DNA from: Streptomyces sp. NBC_01235
Lineage (GTDB): Bacteria; Actinomycetota; Actinomycetes; Streptomycetales; Streptomycetaceae
Length of the DNA stretch: 64,000 nucleotides
NCBI RefSeq assembly: GCF_035989285.1
Contig: NZ_CP108513.1
Location: 7,936,001-8,000,000 of the forward strand
Direction: 5' to 3'
This document shows, piece after piece, positions 36,815 through 49,600 of this stretch. The notes below the pieces were generated by a model. The model did no database searches and was not told the DNA's origin. It saw only the letters and a program-made list of their open reading frames with translations. The translations under genes and the position numbers were made by a program. Each line of letters begins with the position of its first letter. Position 1 is the first letter of the stretch.

Positions 36815-37015
36815 ATGGACCAGCACATCGACATCGACTGGACGTCCTGCCGGGGCCACGGCCTGTGCGCGGAACTCCTACCGGAACACATCACCCTGGA
36901 CGAGTGGGGCTACCCCCTCGTCAACGGCACTCCGGTCCCATCCCGCACGGTGAAACGAGCCCGAAGAGCAGCGGCCGACTGTCCGGTCCTGGCTCTGAAA
37001 GTAACGGGGTCCTGA
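36815..37015 (+). CDS. Small [3Fe-4S]-type ferredoxin
   Basis: This 66-residue single-cluster ferredoxin has the ligands CRGHGLC..(x)n..CP, where His replaces the second Cys of a [4Fe-4S] site, as in the ferredoxins that serve actinobacterial P450s. No P450 is encoded here; it starts one base after the NuoF-like gene, so it is the likely partner of that protein. GGAGG lies about 13 bases before the ATG. It is cytoplasmic. Confidence 0.87.
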   Translation: MDQHIDIDWTSCRGHGLCAELLPEHITLDEWGYPLVNGTPVPSRTVKRARRAAADCPVLALKVTGS

Positions 37016-37074
37016 AGGGGCGCGGGCCCGTATCGACATGCGGCTCCGCCGCGCGGGCACGACCGGCCACCACA
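37015..37074 (-). repeat. Streptomyces intergenic repeat, copy 2
   Basis: Reverse-complement homologue of 10769-10823 (GCGGCGGAGCCGCATGTCGATACGGGCCCGCGCCCC in minus orientation). It lies between the ferredoxin and the APH-like gene, which are convergent, and its palindromes could serve as a terminator. Confidence 0.75.
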
Positions 37075-37096
37075 CAGCCGCGGTCGAAAACACCCC

Positions 37097-37993
37097 TCAA
37101 AGCCACCCGGCGAACTCCAGCAACAACTCGGCATCCCGAGGCCGCCCCACCCGCAGCGCCCGAACACCCGACTCCACAGCCCGAAAGAGCGTCCACCCCC
37201 GCACCCGCTCAGGATCCAGGTCCAACGACTCGGCCAGCTTCCGAACCCGCCGCCGAGTGGTCGCCGCCCCCGAAGGCGAGGCGATCAGATCCTCCACCCG
37301 GTCCCGCACCAGCCGAGCCAGATCGAACGCGCACTCACCGACCACCGGATCCGGCCCCACGGCCAGCCACGGCGTCCGTTCGGCCGCCAGAACCTTGCTC
37401 TGCCGAAACGTCCCGTGCAGCAACCGCACCTCGGGCGCCGCCCCCACCAACTCCTCCCGGGCGGAGAGAGCCGCGTCCACCAGCACACCCACCTCGGGGC
37501 CGACGGCAGTCCCCCGCATCGCCTCGGCCTGCCGGCCGGTCCGCTCGGCCACCGTCTCGAAGACCTGTCCGGCCGGCGGCTCCACCCACAGGCGTCGCAG
37601 CGTCCCCGCCGCCTCCAGCAGCGCCTTCGCCTCCGCCAGCGACCGTACCGACACATCGGGATGCAGTCGTTCGAGCAGCAGCACCCCGGCCGTCTCCGGC
37701 CCCTCCAGCAGCTGGACGGCGCCCAGGCCGTCCCAGTGCGCCAGCGCGGCCCGCTCGGCCTCGGGCCGGAACCGGGGCGGGGCCAGCTTCAGTACGGCCG
37801 GTGTCCCGTCCGCACGCCGCACGAGCACGACCAGGCTGCTCCGGCCGCCCGGCACCTGTACCCGGTCAACGGTCAACTCGCGTAGAGCGACGGCCTGTTG
37901 GGCCGCCTCCGGCAGCTTCTCCAACCAGCCGTCACCGTCCGGTGCCGTCTCGCCGAGCGCCCTGACCAGACGCTGCGGCGGTTCGAAAGCCAT
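37097..37993 (-). CDS. APH-fold protein with lost catalytic motifs
   Basis: This 298-residue protein resembles the aminoglycoside/hydroxyurea phosphotransferase family: VLKLAPP with the ATP-lobe Lys, LLLERLHP hinge, and a C-lobe ending in GECAFDLARLVRDR. The catalytic loop, normally HGDxxxxN, reads HGTFRQSKVL, replacing the base Asp by Thr and the metal Asn by Lys. The following I/V-D-P metal motif reads AVGPDP. It is therefore probably not an active kinase, though a shifted active site cannot be excluded. ATG 37993 has GGAAA ten bases upstream; a longer frame to 38023 lacks one. It follows the ferritin-like gene with 26 bases between. Confidence 0.75.
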   Translation of the reverse strand: MAFEPPQRLVRALGETAPDGDGWLEKLPEAAQQAVALRELTVDRVQVPGGRSSLVVLVRRADGTPAVLKLAPPRFRPEAERAALAHWDGLGAVQLLEGPETAGVLLLERLHPDVSVRSLAEAKALLEAAGTLRRLWVEPPAGQVFETVAERTGRQAEAMRGTAVGPEVGVLVDAALSAREELVGAAPEVRLLHGTFRQSKVLAAERTPWLAVGPDPVVGECAFDLARLVRDRVEDLIASPSGAATTRRRVRKLAESLDLDPERVRGWTLFRAVESGVRALRVGRPRDAELLLEFAGWL

Positions 37994-38019
37994 GCGCGAG
38001 CCGTTTCCTTTCTTTCCGG

Positions 38020-38502
38020 TCAAGCGGCCGGTGTTCCCGAAGGTCCTGCCGCGGCCGTGGCCGGATCCGTACCGGTCCGCTCCGCGAGACCAGGGAAGGC
38101 TACGCTCCCGCCGCGCCAGCGCACCGCACGGACCGCCGCCTCCCGCAGCGCCGCCGCGGCATTCCGGCGCCGTGCCCCGACGGCCGCCCGCACCAGGTCG
38201 GAGTACACCCCGGCCACGCGTTCCTCCAGCTGGACGGCGAGCCGGACCGCCGCCGCGGAGTCCGGCACCGCGAACGGCAGCGCGTAGCCGGCGCTCGCGG
38301 CGACCGGCTCGGCGCCCAGGCCACGCACGTCGCGCACCAGCGCGTCCCGGCGCGCCCGGTGCGCGTCGTACGCCGCCCGTGCCTCGGTGCGCCGTTCCTC
38401 ACCGATGCGCCCGCCGACGACCCCGTACCCGTACACCGCGGCATGCTCGGCGGCCAGCACCGCCTGGAGTGCCGTCAGCTCCGCGCTCGTCGTCTCGCTC
38501 AT
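38020..38502 (-). CDS. Ferritin-like DUF4439 protein
   Basis: This 160-residue, mostly helical protein opens with LTALQAVLAAEHAAVYGYGVVGGRI, the EH/Y pattern of the DUF4439 ferritin-like family; further helices carry YDAHRARRD and QLEERVAGVYSDLV. Metal binding is possible but the full set of carboxylate ligands is not clear. It overlaps the stop of the lipoprotein gene by 4 bases, implying linked function. No signal peptide is present. Confidence 0.75.
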   Translation of the reverse strand: MSETTSAELTALQAVLAAEHAAVYGYGVVGGRIGEERRTEARAAYDAHRARRDALVRDVRGLGAEPVAASAGYALPFAVPDSAAAVRLAVQLEERVAGVYSDLVRAAVGARRRNAAAALREAAVRAVRWRGGSVAFPGLAERTGTDPATAAAGPSGTPAA

Positions 38503-39083
38503 CGGGTCCCCTCCGTCAGCAGATAGGCGTGCGCAGCGCCGGCCGCCGCCACCGAGGCCAGCAGCCGGGCCAGCTCGCCGGGGACGTCCAGCAGTTCCGT
38601 GGCCCTGCGGTCGGCGAGCGCCCGCTCGGCGGCGGCCAGCCCGGCGAGGGCGTCCTTCTCTGTCACGGGCGCGGCGGGCGCGGCGGACGGAGCGGCCGAG
38701 GCCGCCGGAGCCGAGGCGGAGGCGGCGGGCGAGGCGGTGGGCGAGGCGGGGGAGGCGGTGGGGGACGCGGACGCTTTCCGCACGCCGCCGAACGCCTCCG
38801 CGTGCCGTACGACCTCCGCCCGCAGCGGTGCCAGCCGCGCCGCCAGCGTCGGATGGACGGCGAGAACGGCGTCGTACCGCCCCACCAGCCCGTTGCTCTC
38901 CTGGGCCGCACGCGCGCGTACCCGCTCGGTGACCGACGGGCTGCCGCTCGCGCTCCCCTCGCCCTCCTCGCTCTCCTCGGCGCCGGACGAGCAGCCCACG
39001 AGCAGCGCGGTCCCCGCGGCCGACGCGAGCAGGGATCTTCTGCGCGGCCCCGACGGGGCGCGCGAGGGGAGGGGGAACGGCAC
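38499..39083 (-). CDS. Tat-type lipoprotein, Ala/Pro/Ser-rich
   Basis: This 194-residue protein starts with RRRSLLASAAGTALLVGC, a twin-arginine signal with lipobox, so it is exported and lipid-anchored at about Cys31. The mature part has a helical segment (about 50-100), a low-complexity Ala/Ser/Pro linker (about 103-140) and a second helical segment. The two helical parts plus the overlapping ferritin-like gene suggest a paired system; no function is assigned. Divergent from rimP across 227 bases. Confidence 0.75.
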   Translation of the reverse strand: MPFPLPSRAPSGPRRRSLLASAAGTALLVGCSSGAEESEEGEGSASGSPSVTERVRARAAQESNGLVGRYDAVLAVHPTLAARLAPLRAEVVRHAEAFGGVRKASASPTASPASPTASPAASASAPAASAAPSAAPAAPVTEKDALAGLAAAERALADRRATELLDVPGELARLLASVAAAGAAHAYLLTEGTR

Positions 39084-39310
39084 GGCAGACGTCCTCGGGG
39101 AACTCGTACGAAAGAAACACCAAGAAGGGCGGCAGGCCCGTGATCACCGTACCCGCGCACCCGTCCGCCATCACTCAGCGGCACCGTTTCGCCGCACGTT
39201 CGGCCACCCTCCGTGCACAGGTGGACGGCAACACACCCTGCGACCGGATACCCTTTGACCAGACACGCGCCCCATCCCACAACAGCACACGCGGCCGAGG
39301 AGTCACCCGG

Positions 39311-39823
39311 ATGAGCACCACCCAGAGCGAGAGGCTGCGAGAGCTCCTGGAACCGCTCGTCGCCTCCCAGGGACTGGATCTCGAAGAGATCGCCGTGGAC
39401 TCCGTCGGACGCAAGCGGGTGCTGAGCGTCGTCGTCGACTCCGACACCGGGGCGGACCTGGACCAGATCGCCGATGTGAGCCGCGCGCTCTCGGCGAAGC
39501 TCGACGAGACGGACGCGATGGGCGAGGGCGAGTACACCCTCGAGGTCGGCACCCCGGGCGCGGAGCGCGCCCTCACCGAGCACCGGCACTACGTGCGCGC
39601 CGTCGACCGGCTGGTGCGGTTCCAGCTGACCGGGGGCGGCGAGCTGGTCGCCCGGATCCTGAAGGTCGACGACGAGGGGCTCGACGTCGAGGTGCCGGGC
39701 GTGAAGGGCCGCAAGGCCACCGCCCGCAGACTCGTCTTCGGCGACATCGACAAGGCACGCGTGCAGGTCGAGTTCAACCGCAAGGACAAGCACGACGAGA
39801 ACGAGAAGGAAGAGGAGGCGTAG
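39311..39823 (+). CDS. rimP: Ribosome maturation factor
   Basis: This 170-residue cytoplasmic protein needed for 30S subunit assembly has the two RimP domains ([35 protein letters not shown]) and an acidic Glu-rich C-terminus. ATG 39311 follows GAGGAG by 9 bases; an upstream in-frame ATG at 39140 has no such site. nusA starts 2 bases after its stop, the standard rimP-nusA-infB operon. Confidence 0.95.
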   Translation: MSTTQSERLRELLEPLVASQGLDLEEIAVDSVGRKRVLSVVVDSDTGADLDQIADVSRALSAKLDETDAMGEGEYTLEVGTPGAERALTEHRHYVRAVDRLVRFQLTGGGELVARILKVDDEGLDVEVPGVKGRKATARRLVFGDIDKARVQVEFNRKDKHDENEKEEEA

Positions 39824-39825
39824 CC

Positions 39826-40812
39826 GTGGACATCGACATGAGTGCCCTGCGGGGCTTGGTACGGGAGAAGGAGATCTCCTTCGACCTGCTGGTCGAGGCG
39901 ATCGAGTCGGCCCTCCTCATCGCCTACCACCGCACCGAGGGAAGCCGCCGTCACGCGCGCGTGGAGCTCAACCGGGAGACCGGACATGTGACCGTGTGGG
40001 CGAAGGAGGACCCCGAGGACCTCGAGGAGGGGCAGGAGCCCCGCACGTTCGACGACACCCCGTCCGACTTCGGCCGTATCGCCGCCACCACGGCCAAGCA
40101 GGTGATCCTGCAGCGCCTGCGCGACGCCGAGGACGACGCGACGCTCGGTGAGTACGCCGGCCGTGAGGGCGACATCGTCACCGGTGTGGTCCAGCAGGGC
40201 CGCGACCCGAAGAACGTGCTGGTGGACATCGGCAAGCTGGAGGCCATCCTGCCGGTGCAGGAGCAGGTCCCGGGCGAAACGTACCCGCACGGCCTGCGGC
40301 TGCGGTCGTACGTCGTCCGGGTGGCGAAGGGCGTGCGCGGTCCGTCCGTGACGCTCTCGCGGACACACCCCAATCTGGTGAAGAAGCTCTTCGCGCTGGA
40401 GGTGCCGGAGATCGCCGACGGTTCCGTCGAGATCGCCGCCATCGCACGTGAGGCCGGTCACCGCACGAAGATCGCCGTCAGGTCCACCCGTTCGGGTCTG
40501 AACGCCAAGGGCGCCTGCATCGGCCCCATGGGCGGCCGGGTCCGCAACGTCATGGGCGAGCTGAACGGTGAGAAGATCGACATCGTCGACTGGTCGGACG
40601 ACCCGGCCGAGATGGTGGCGAACGCGCTGTCCCCGGCCCGGGTCTCCAAGGTCGAGGTCGTCGACCTCGCGGCCCGCTCCGCGCGCGTGACGGTGCCGGA
40701 CTACCAGCTGTCCCTGGCGATCGGCAAGGAAGGGCAGAACGCCCGGCTCGCCGCCCGTCTGACCGGTTGGCGGATCGACATCCGTCCGGACACCGAACAG
40801 CCCGCCGAGTAG
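39826..40812 (+). CDS. nusA: Transcription termination/antitermination factor NusA
   Basis: This 328-residue RNA polymerase-associated factor has the N-terminal domain (1-130), an S1 domain ([22 protein letters not shown]) and two KH domains ([33 protein letters not shown]). It lacks the C-terminal acidic repeats of the E. coli protein, as in other actinobacteria. The GTG at 39826 has GAGGAGG upstream, inside the end of rimP. Confidence 0.96.
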   Translation: MDIDMSALRGLVREKEISFDLLVEAIESALLIAYHRTEGSRRHARVELNRETGHVTVWAKEDPEDLEEGQEPRTFDDTPSDFGRIAATTAKQVILQRLRDAEDDATLGEYAGREGDIVTGVVQQGRDPKNVLVDIGKLEAILPVQEQVPGETYPHGLRLRSYVVRVAKGVRGPSVTLSRTHPNLVKKLFALEVPEIADGSVEIAAIAREAGHRTKIAVRSTRSGLNAKGACIGPMGGRVRNVMGELNGEKIDIVDWSDDPAEMVANALSPARVSKVEVVDLAARSARVTVPDYQLSLAIGKEGQNARLAARLTGWRIDIRPDTEQPAE

Positions 40813-40924
40813 CGGGGGAATAGATCTCGGCCTGCGGAGGCTCAGATCACGACAGATGTAACGCGGCAACTGTTCGAATCCTGGCCCAAAGGGGTGAGGT
40901 CGCCGCGGGGAGGTAGACTTAACA

Positions 40925-41221
40925 GTGTCTGGCCGGACGCACGCCGGAGCATGCCCTGAGCGCACCTGTGTGGGGTGCCGGGAGCGGGCGGCCAAGACGG
41001 AGCTGCTGCGCATCGTGGCGATCAAGGACGCATGCGTCCCCGATCCTCGCGGTACGCTGCCCGGCCGGGGTGCGTATCTGCATCCCGCCCCGGTCTGTCT
41101 CGACCAGGCGGTACGCCGCCGGGCGTTCACGAGGGCGTTGCGAGCCCCGGGAGCGCTCGACACAAAGGTGTTGCGCCAGTACGTCGAGCAGACGACCGTT
41201 GCCGAGCAGGCAACACCGTAA
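40925..41221 (+). CDS. YlxR-family RNA-binding protein (DUF448)
   Basis: This 98-residue protein has the YlxR signature ERTCVGCRERAAKTELLRIV and GRGAYLHP. It is the standard small gene between nusA and infB and is associated with RNA or RNase P binding in other bacteria. The GTG at 40925 follows GGGGAGG. The 112-base gap after nusA shows no terminator. Confidence 0.9.
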   Translation: MSGRTHAGACPERTCVGCRERAAKTELLRIVAIKDACVPDPRGTLPGRGAYLHPAPVCLDQAVRRRAFTRALRAPGALDTKVLRQYVEQTTVAEQATP

Positions 41222-41368
41222 GAAGGCGTCGTACGGAACCCCCGTGCGGCTCTGGTACCCCGCGAGTTGGAAGTAGGTCGAGATTGCGATGAGCACTCGA
41301 TGAGCACGCGATGAGTACGCCCATGAAGTAGCGACGGTCCGGACACACCCGGACCTAAAAGGAGCGAA

Positions 41369-44491
<3,123 letters not shown>

Positions 44492-44504
44492 GCACCCATG
44501 GTTC

Positions 44505-44542
44505 GTACCGGCCGGCGGGGATCGCTCCCCGCCGGCCGGTAC
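44505..44542 (+). terminator. Terminator after infB
   Basis: A perfect 17-bp stem, GTACCGGCCGGCGGGGA (44505-44521) with 44526-44542, closes a TCGC loop. A second hairpin, GACGGGG/CCCCGTC around TAAAA, follows at 44562-44580. There is no T-run. Confidence 0.75.
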
Positions 44543-44674
44543 GGCGTCCGGCGGACGCATGGACGGGGTAAAACCCCGTCGAGCCGCCGCTCCGATCGTT
44601 GTACCGTTCTTGATGTCCCTGTCCCATGGACGGCAGGGCCGTCTATCCCGTGCCGGCGGGTGAACCGGTTACAC

Positions 44675-44968
44675 ATGTACGTGGGGACTCTGTCCTTCGA
44701 CCTTCTCCTCGGCGACGTACGGTCGCTGAAGGAGAAGCGCTCCGTCGTCCGTCCGATCGTCGCCGAGCTCCAGCGCAAGTACGCGGTGAGCGCGGCCGAG
44801 GTGGACAACCAGGACCTCCATCGCAGGGCCAAGATTGGCCTTGCCGTGGTCTCCGGTGACGCGGAGCACCTGACCGATGTGCTGGACCGGTGTGAACGGC
44901 TGGTCGCCGGCCGCCCCGAGGTGGAGCTGCTGTCGGTCAGACGCCGCTTCCGCGGCGAAGACGACTGA
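44675..44968 (+). CDS. DUF503 family protein
   Basis: This 97-residue protein has the DUF503 pattern VGTLSFDLLLGDVRSLKEKRSVVRPI and LGLAVVSGD-like IGLAVVSGD. It is conserved between infB and rbfA in actinobacteria and Firmicutes; function is unknown, presumably in ribosome biogenesis by association. An upstream GTG at 44660 could add five residues. Confidence 0.88.
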   Translation: MYVGTLSFDLLLGDVRSLKEKRSVVRPIVAELQRKYAVSAAEVDNQDLHRRAKIGLAVVSGDAEHLTDVLDRCERLVAGRPEVELLSVRRRFRGEDD

Positions 44969-45013
44969 CCGACCAGAGAAAACGCAAGAGAAGAAAGAAC
45001 GGGAGACGGACCA

Positions 45014-45463
45014 GTGGCCGACAACGCGCGCGCCAAGAGGCTGGCGGACCTCATCCGAGAGGTGGTGGCCCAGAAGCTGCAGCGCGGGATCAAGGACCCG
45101 CGGCTCGGCTCCCACGTCACCATCACGGACACCCGGGTCACGGGTGACCTCAGGGAGGCGACCGTCTTCTACACCGTGTACGGGGACGACGAGGAGCGTG
45201 CGGCCGCGGCGGCCGGCCTGGAGAGCGCCAAGGGCATCCTGCGCTCCGAGGTGGGCCGGGCGGCGGGTGTGAAGTTCACGCCGACGCTGGCCTTCGTCGC
45301 CGACGCCCTGCCGGACAACGCCCGCACCATCGACGACCTGCTCGACAAGGCGCGTGCCGCCGACGAGAAGGTCCGCGAGGCGTCCGCGGGCGCCGGGTAC
45401 GCGGGCGGGGCCGACCCGTACAAGAAGCCCGGTGACGACGAGACGGACGACGCCGCCGAATGA
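45014..45463 (+). CDS. rbfA: Ribosome-binding factor A
   Basis: This 149-residue KH-like 30S maturation factor has RVADLIREVV-like RLADLIREVVAQKLQRGIKDPRL and FTPTLAFVADALPDNA motifs, and an acidic tail. The GTG at 45014 follows GGGAGA. Its stop overlaps the truB start (ATGA). Confidence 0.95.
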   Translation: MADNARAKRLADLIREVVAQKLQRGIKDPRLGSHVTITDTRVTGDLREATVFYTVYGDDEERAAAAAGLESAKGILRSEVGRAAGVKFTPTLAFVADALPDNARTIDDLLDKARAADEKVREASAGAGYAGGADPYKKPGDDETDDAAE

Positions 45464-46365
45464 ACCGCAAGCAGACCGCGCCCGACGGCCTTGTCATCGT
45501 CGACAAGCCGTCGGGCTTCACGTCGCACGACGTCGTGGCCAAGATGCGGGGGATCGCCAAGACCCGCCGCGTCGGCCACGCCGGCACGCTGGACCCGATG
45601 GCGACGGGCGTCCTCGTCCTCGGCATCGAGAAGGCGACCAAGCTCCTCGGGCACCTCGCGCTCACCGAGAAGGAGTACCTGGGCACGATCCGGCTCGGCC
45701 AGGCGACGCTGACGGACGACGCGGAGGGCGAGATCACGGGGTCCACGGACGCCTCGAAGGTCACCCGGGACGCGATCGACGCGGGCATCGCCAAGCTGAG
45801 CGGCGACATCATGCAGGTGCCGTCCAAGGTCAGCGCCATCAAGATCGACGGCGTCCGCTCCTACAAGCGGGCCCGTGACGGCGAGGACTTCGAGATCCCG
45901 GCCCGCCCGGTCACCATCTCCTCCTTCTCGGTGTACGACGTCCGCGACGCCGTCGCCGAGGACGGCACCCCGGTCCTGGACCTGGTCGTGTCCGTCGTCT
46001 GCTCCTCCGGCACCTACATCCGGGCCCTCGCCCGCGACCTGGGCGCCGACCTCGGCGTCGGCGGCCATCTCACCGCGCTGCGCCGCACCCGCGTCGGCCC
46101 CTACAAGCTGGACTCGGCCAAGACGCTCGACCAGCTCCAGCAGGAGCTGGCCGTGATGCCGATCGCCGACGCGGCCGCCGCAGCGTTTCCCCGCTGGAAC
46201 GTGGACGCCAAGAGGGCCCGGCTGCTTCTCAACGGCGTACGCCTGGAGATGCCCGACGAGTACGTCGGCGTGGGCGCCGTGGCCGTCTTCGACCCCGAGG
46301 GCCGCTTCCTGGCGCTGGTGGAGGAGCAGAAGGGGAAGGCGAAGAGCCTGGCCGTGCTCGGCTGA
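45460..46365 (+). CDS. truB: tRNA pseudouridine-55 synthase
   Basis: This 301-residue enzyme converts U55 in the tRNA T-loop to pseudouridine. The catalytic Asp is in RRVGHAGTLDPMATGVLVL (about residue 45), with SAIKIDGVRSYKRAR and the C-terminal PUA-like region. It starts inside the rbfA stop. A GC-rich terminator hairpin follows. Confidence 0.96.
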   Translation: MNRKQTAPDGLVIVDKPSGFTSHDVVAKMRGIAKTRRVGHAGTLDPMATGVLVLGIEKATKLLGHLALTEKEYLGTIRLGQATLTDDAEGEITGSTDASKVTRDAIDAGIAKLSGDIMQVPSKVSAIKIDGVRSYKRARDGEDFEIPARPVTISSFSVYDVRDAVAEDGTPVLDLVVSVVCSSGTYIRALARDLGADLGVGGHLTALRRTRVGPYKLDSAKTLDQLQQELAVMPIADAAAAAFPRWNVDAKRARLLLNGVRLEMPDEYVGVGAVAVFDPEGRFLALVEEQKGKAKSLAVLG

Positions 46366-46395
46366 GCGGCCGCGGACAGTCCTTCCTTCCTCTGC

Positions 46396-46441
46396 CCGTG
46401 GAGCGGCGAACACGGGGTTGTGCTGCGCCGCCGCTCCACGG
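46396..46441 (+). terminator. Terminator after truB
   Basis: CCGTGGAGCGGCG (46396-46408) pairs perfectly with 46429-46441 around a 20-base loop and is followed by TCCCCCCT. It ends the infB-truB transcript. The remaining 186 bases to 46628 hold a possible promoter (CCCCTACCGT at 46575-46584, the same string as before the aldehyde dehydrogenase at 2156-2165). Confidence 0.75.
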
Positions 46442-46627
46442 TCCCCCCTCGGTTCCCCCACCCCTAGGGTGTATCCAACGTCCCCCGTTCAATCACCCGT
46501 CCGGGCAGGCGCTCGGAGTGAACCGAGGGAGTGCAGGGGGGCGCGTTCGTTCCGCGATCTGTCCCGCTGATCACCCCGCCCCTACCGTCGAACAGAGGGC
46601 ATGCGGGCGCGGCGGGGAGGTACCACG

Positions 46628-49600
46628 ATGGCGGGACGGGGCCCGCGGACCGGCGGCGGCCACCGCGCACACACCGACCCCACGGGCGCCTCTCCCGCCC
46701 CTGTTCCGGACGCCTTCCTCGTCCGCATCCGCGACCTCGCCGGCCGCCCCCGCGGCACCGGCTTCGTCGCCGACCACCACGGCACGGTGATCACCAGCCA
46801 CGAGGCCGTCGACGGCCTGCCCCGGCTCCTCCTGTACGCCGCCGACGACCGCGGTCGCGTCGTGACCGCCGACGCGGTGACGTACCTCCCGGAGCTCGAC
46901 CTGGCCCTCGTCCGCACGGAGGGCCTCGGCGTGGACCCCCTGCCGGTGACCGTGCGGGAGGGCGTGGAGCCCGGCAGGTACGTCCGGCTGGCCGCCGGCT
47001 GCTGGCGCGAGGCGCGGGTACTGACCGAGACGCCGGTGACGTACACGGCCACCGACCGCTTCCACCTCCTCGACGACGCCCTGGAACTGGCGATCGGCAC
47101 GGCGGGCCGGGACGCGCTGCGGCTGGGCGGAGGCGCGGCCGGTGGACCGGTCCTCGACGCCGGGACGGGCACGGTCGTCGCCGTCCTCGGCACAGCGCTC
47201 CGCTCCGACCACCACGACGTCGGCTTCGCGGTGCCACTGCGTCCGCGCACCCCGGTTCCGGGCGACGACCCGGCGACCGACGACAGCGCTGCGGACACCG
47301 GGACGGTGAAGGCGGGTGCGGGAGGGGGAGAGGCTTCGGACGGCGGCGGATCGGCGCCGTCGTCGCCCCCGCGGGCGGTGCCGAGTCCGGTCCACGGCCC
47401 CCTCGCCGAGTTGCTCGCCCGCAACGCGGCCACCGTGCCCGCCTACGGGGCCGACCTCAATCTGGCCGGCATCCTGGAGCTCACAGCCACGTCCGTCGGC
47501 TCGGACGGGCCGCCCGGCGCGCTGTCCGGACACCTCGGCAGCACCGGGACCGGGTCCCGTGCCTACGCGCCGGAACCGGTCGAACGCGCCCTTCCGGCAA
47601 GGGAGTTCGCCGCGTTCGCGACGAGCCCGGCGGCCGTCCTCGGCCTCGTCGGCGCACCGGGCAGCGGCCGAACGACGGAACTCGCGGCCCTCGCCGCCCG
47701 CCGCAACCGGGGCGCGGTGCCGGCCCCCACCCTGTGGCTGCGCGGCGCCGACCTGGGCGACGAGGACGACTCACTCGCCGACGCGGCCCGCCGCGCCCTG
47801 ACCCGGGCGGCCCGCATCGTGGCCGCCTCCGGCTCGGGTCCGGCGTGGGGATCGGGTCCGGCCTGGGGACGGGGATCGGCCTCGGCTTCGGGTCGGGCGC
47901 CGGAGTCCGCCTCCTCAGGGTCCGTCGGCCCCTCCGTCCTCGGTGACCTCACCCCCGAGCGGCTCGCCCGTCTCGCGCGGGCCGAGGGACGGCCCCTGCT
48001 GCTGCTCCTCGACGGTCCCGAGGAGATGCCCCCGGTCCTGGCGCACCGGCTCGCGGAGTGGACCGAGGGCACGGCCGAGTGGCTGCGGGAGACGGGGGCG
48101 CGGCTGGTGGTGGCGTGCCGGGGGGAGTACTGGGAGCGGGCGGGCGCGGAGTTCCCCCCGGAGATGCTGTACGGGGTCGCCGCGGCCGGAGACCCGCTCC
48201 CGCCCTGCGTCCGCCTCGGCGACCTCACCCCCGACGAGGCGCGCGAGGCCCGAGCCCGCTACTCCCTTCCCGAGACCGCGCTCGCCGCCCCCGACGGCCG
48301 GCATCCCCTCACCCTGCGCCTCCTCTCCGAGATCCACGCGGCCCTCCCCGGCCCCCCGGCCCAGGTCCCCGTCGGCCGGGACGACGTCCTCGCCGCCCAC
48401 CTCGACCTGATGTGCCTGCGCATCGCGGTCCGCCTCGCCGCCGAGAACGGGCTGCGCGGCACCGCCGTACGACGCCTCGCGGCGAAGGTCTCCGGGCAGG
48501 TGCACGAAGCCGCCCGCCGCAGTCTCGGGCCGGGACAGGGCGAGCTGGACCGGGCGTCGTTCGAGGCGGTGTTCCCCTGGGGACCCGCGCCCGCCCGCCT
48601 CGGCGGCGGCACCGGCTGGGCGTCCGCCGTCCTCACCGAGGGCCTCCTCGTGCCCGCGGGCACCGGCTACCGCTTCGCCCACGAGGAGCTCGCCGACTGG
48701 ATCCAGGGCATCCATCTCGACCTGGACGAAGCCCTGCGGGCGTTGGTCCACCGCCACCGCACCCCGCAGGACGGCGGCCACCCGCTGCCCGTCCCGCACC
48801 ACCGCATCGGCCCCGTCGTCCAGGCCCTGCTGCTCGTCGCCCGTCAACAGGGCGCGCGCCAACTCGCCGTCCGGCTTGAGGAGTTGGTCCACGCCCTGGA
48901 AGCCGACCCGGACTCGTGGTGGGCCGCCCGGCTGCTCACCGAGACCCTGCTGCGGGTTCCGGACGCGAGGCCGTACACGGGTGTCCTGCGCTTGCTGGCG
49001 GACCGGATCGGAGCGGCTGTCGGGGCGGGGGCGGGGGCCGTGGCAGGGACGGCGGAGAGCAGTCGGCTCGCGGACTTCGGTCCCTCCTTCTGGACGGAGC
49101 TCGCGCTCCCGCCCGACGCCCGCCTCGACCTCCTGCGCCGCCTGGTCCTCGCCGACGGCTCCCCCCACGACGCGGACGCGCCCCGCTACCTCGACGCCGT
49201 CGCCCGGCTCCTCGCCGTCGACCCCACCGCCGTACAGCCGTACCTCACCCACTGGTTCGACGACGAGCGGCCGCTGCCCGCGACCCCGCACGCCACCGTG
49301 GCGACGGCCGCGCAGGCGCTGCTGCACACCCACCGGCACCGGGCGCTGGAGGACCTCACGGAGGTCCTCGTCGACTGCGCGCACCACCGCGCCGACGAAC
49401 TGCTCGCCGTGCTGGCGGAGGAGGAGCCGTCCGCGCTGTGCCGGGCCGTCGACCGGTGGGCGCACGACGAGCGGCCGGCCCGCCGGGGCGCGGCCGTGGC
49501 GTACGCACTGCGTGCCGCCCCGCACGTGACGACCGAAGCCGACCGCCGGCTGCTGCGCCACGCGGCCCTCGCCCTGCTCGCCCGCCCCGCCGACCGCACC

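Noticed and set aside
40816..40843. SigR-type promoter (GGGAAT-N18-GTT) after nusA
   Set aside because: The -10 element is GCT instead of GTT and the gene downstream is not a known thiol-stress target.
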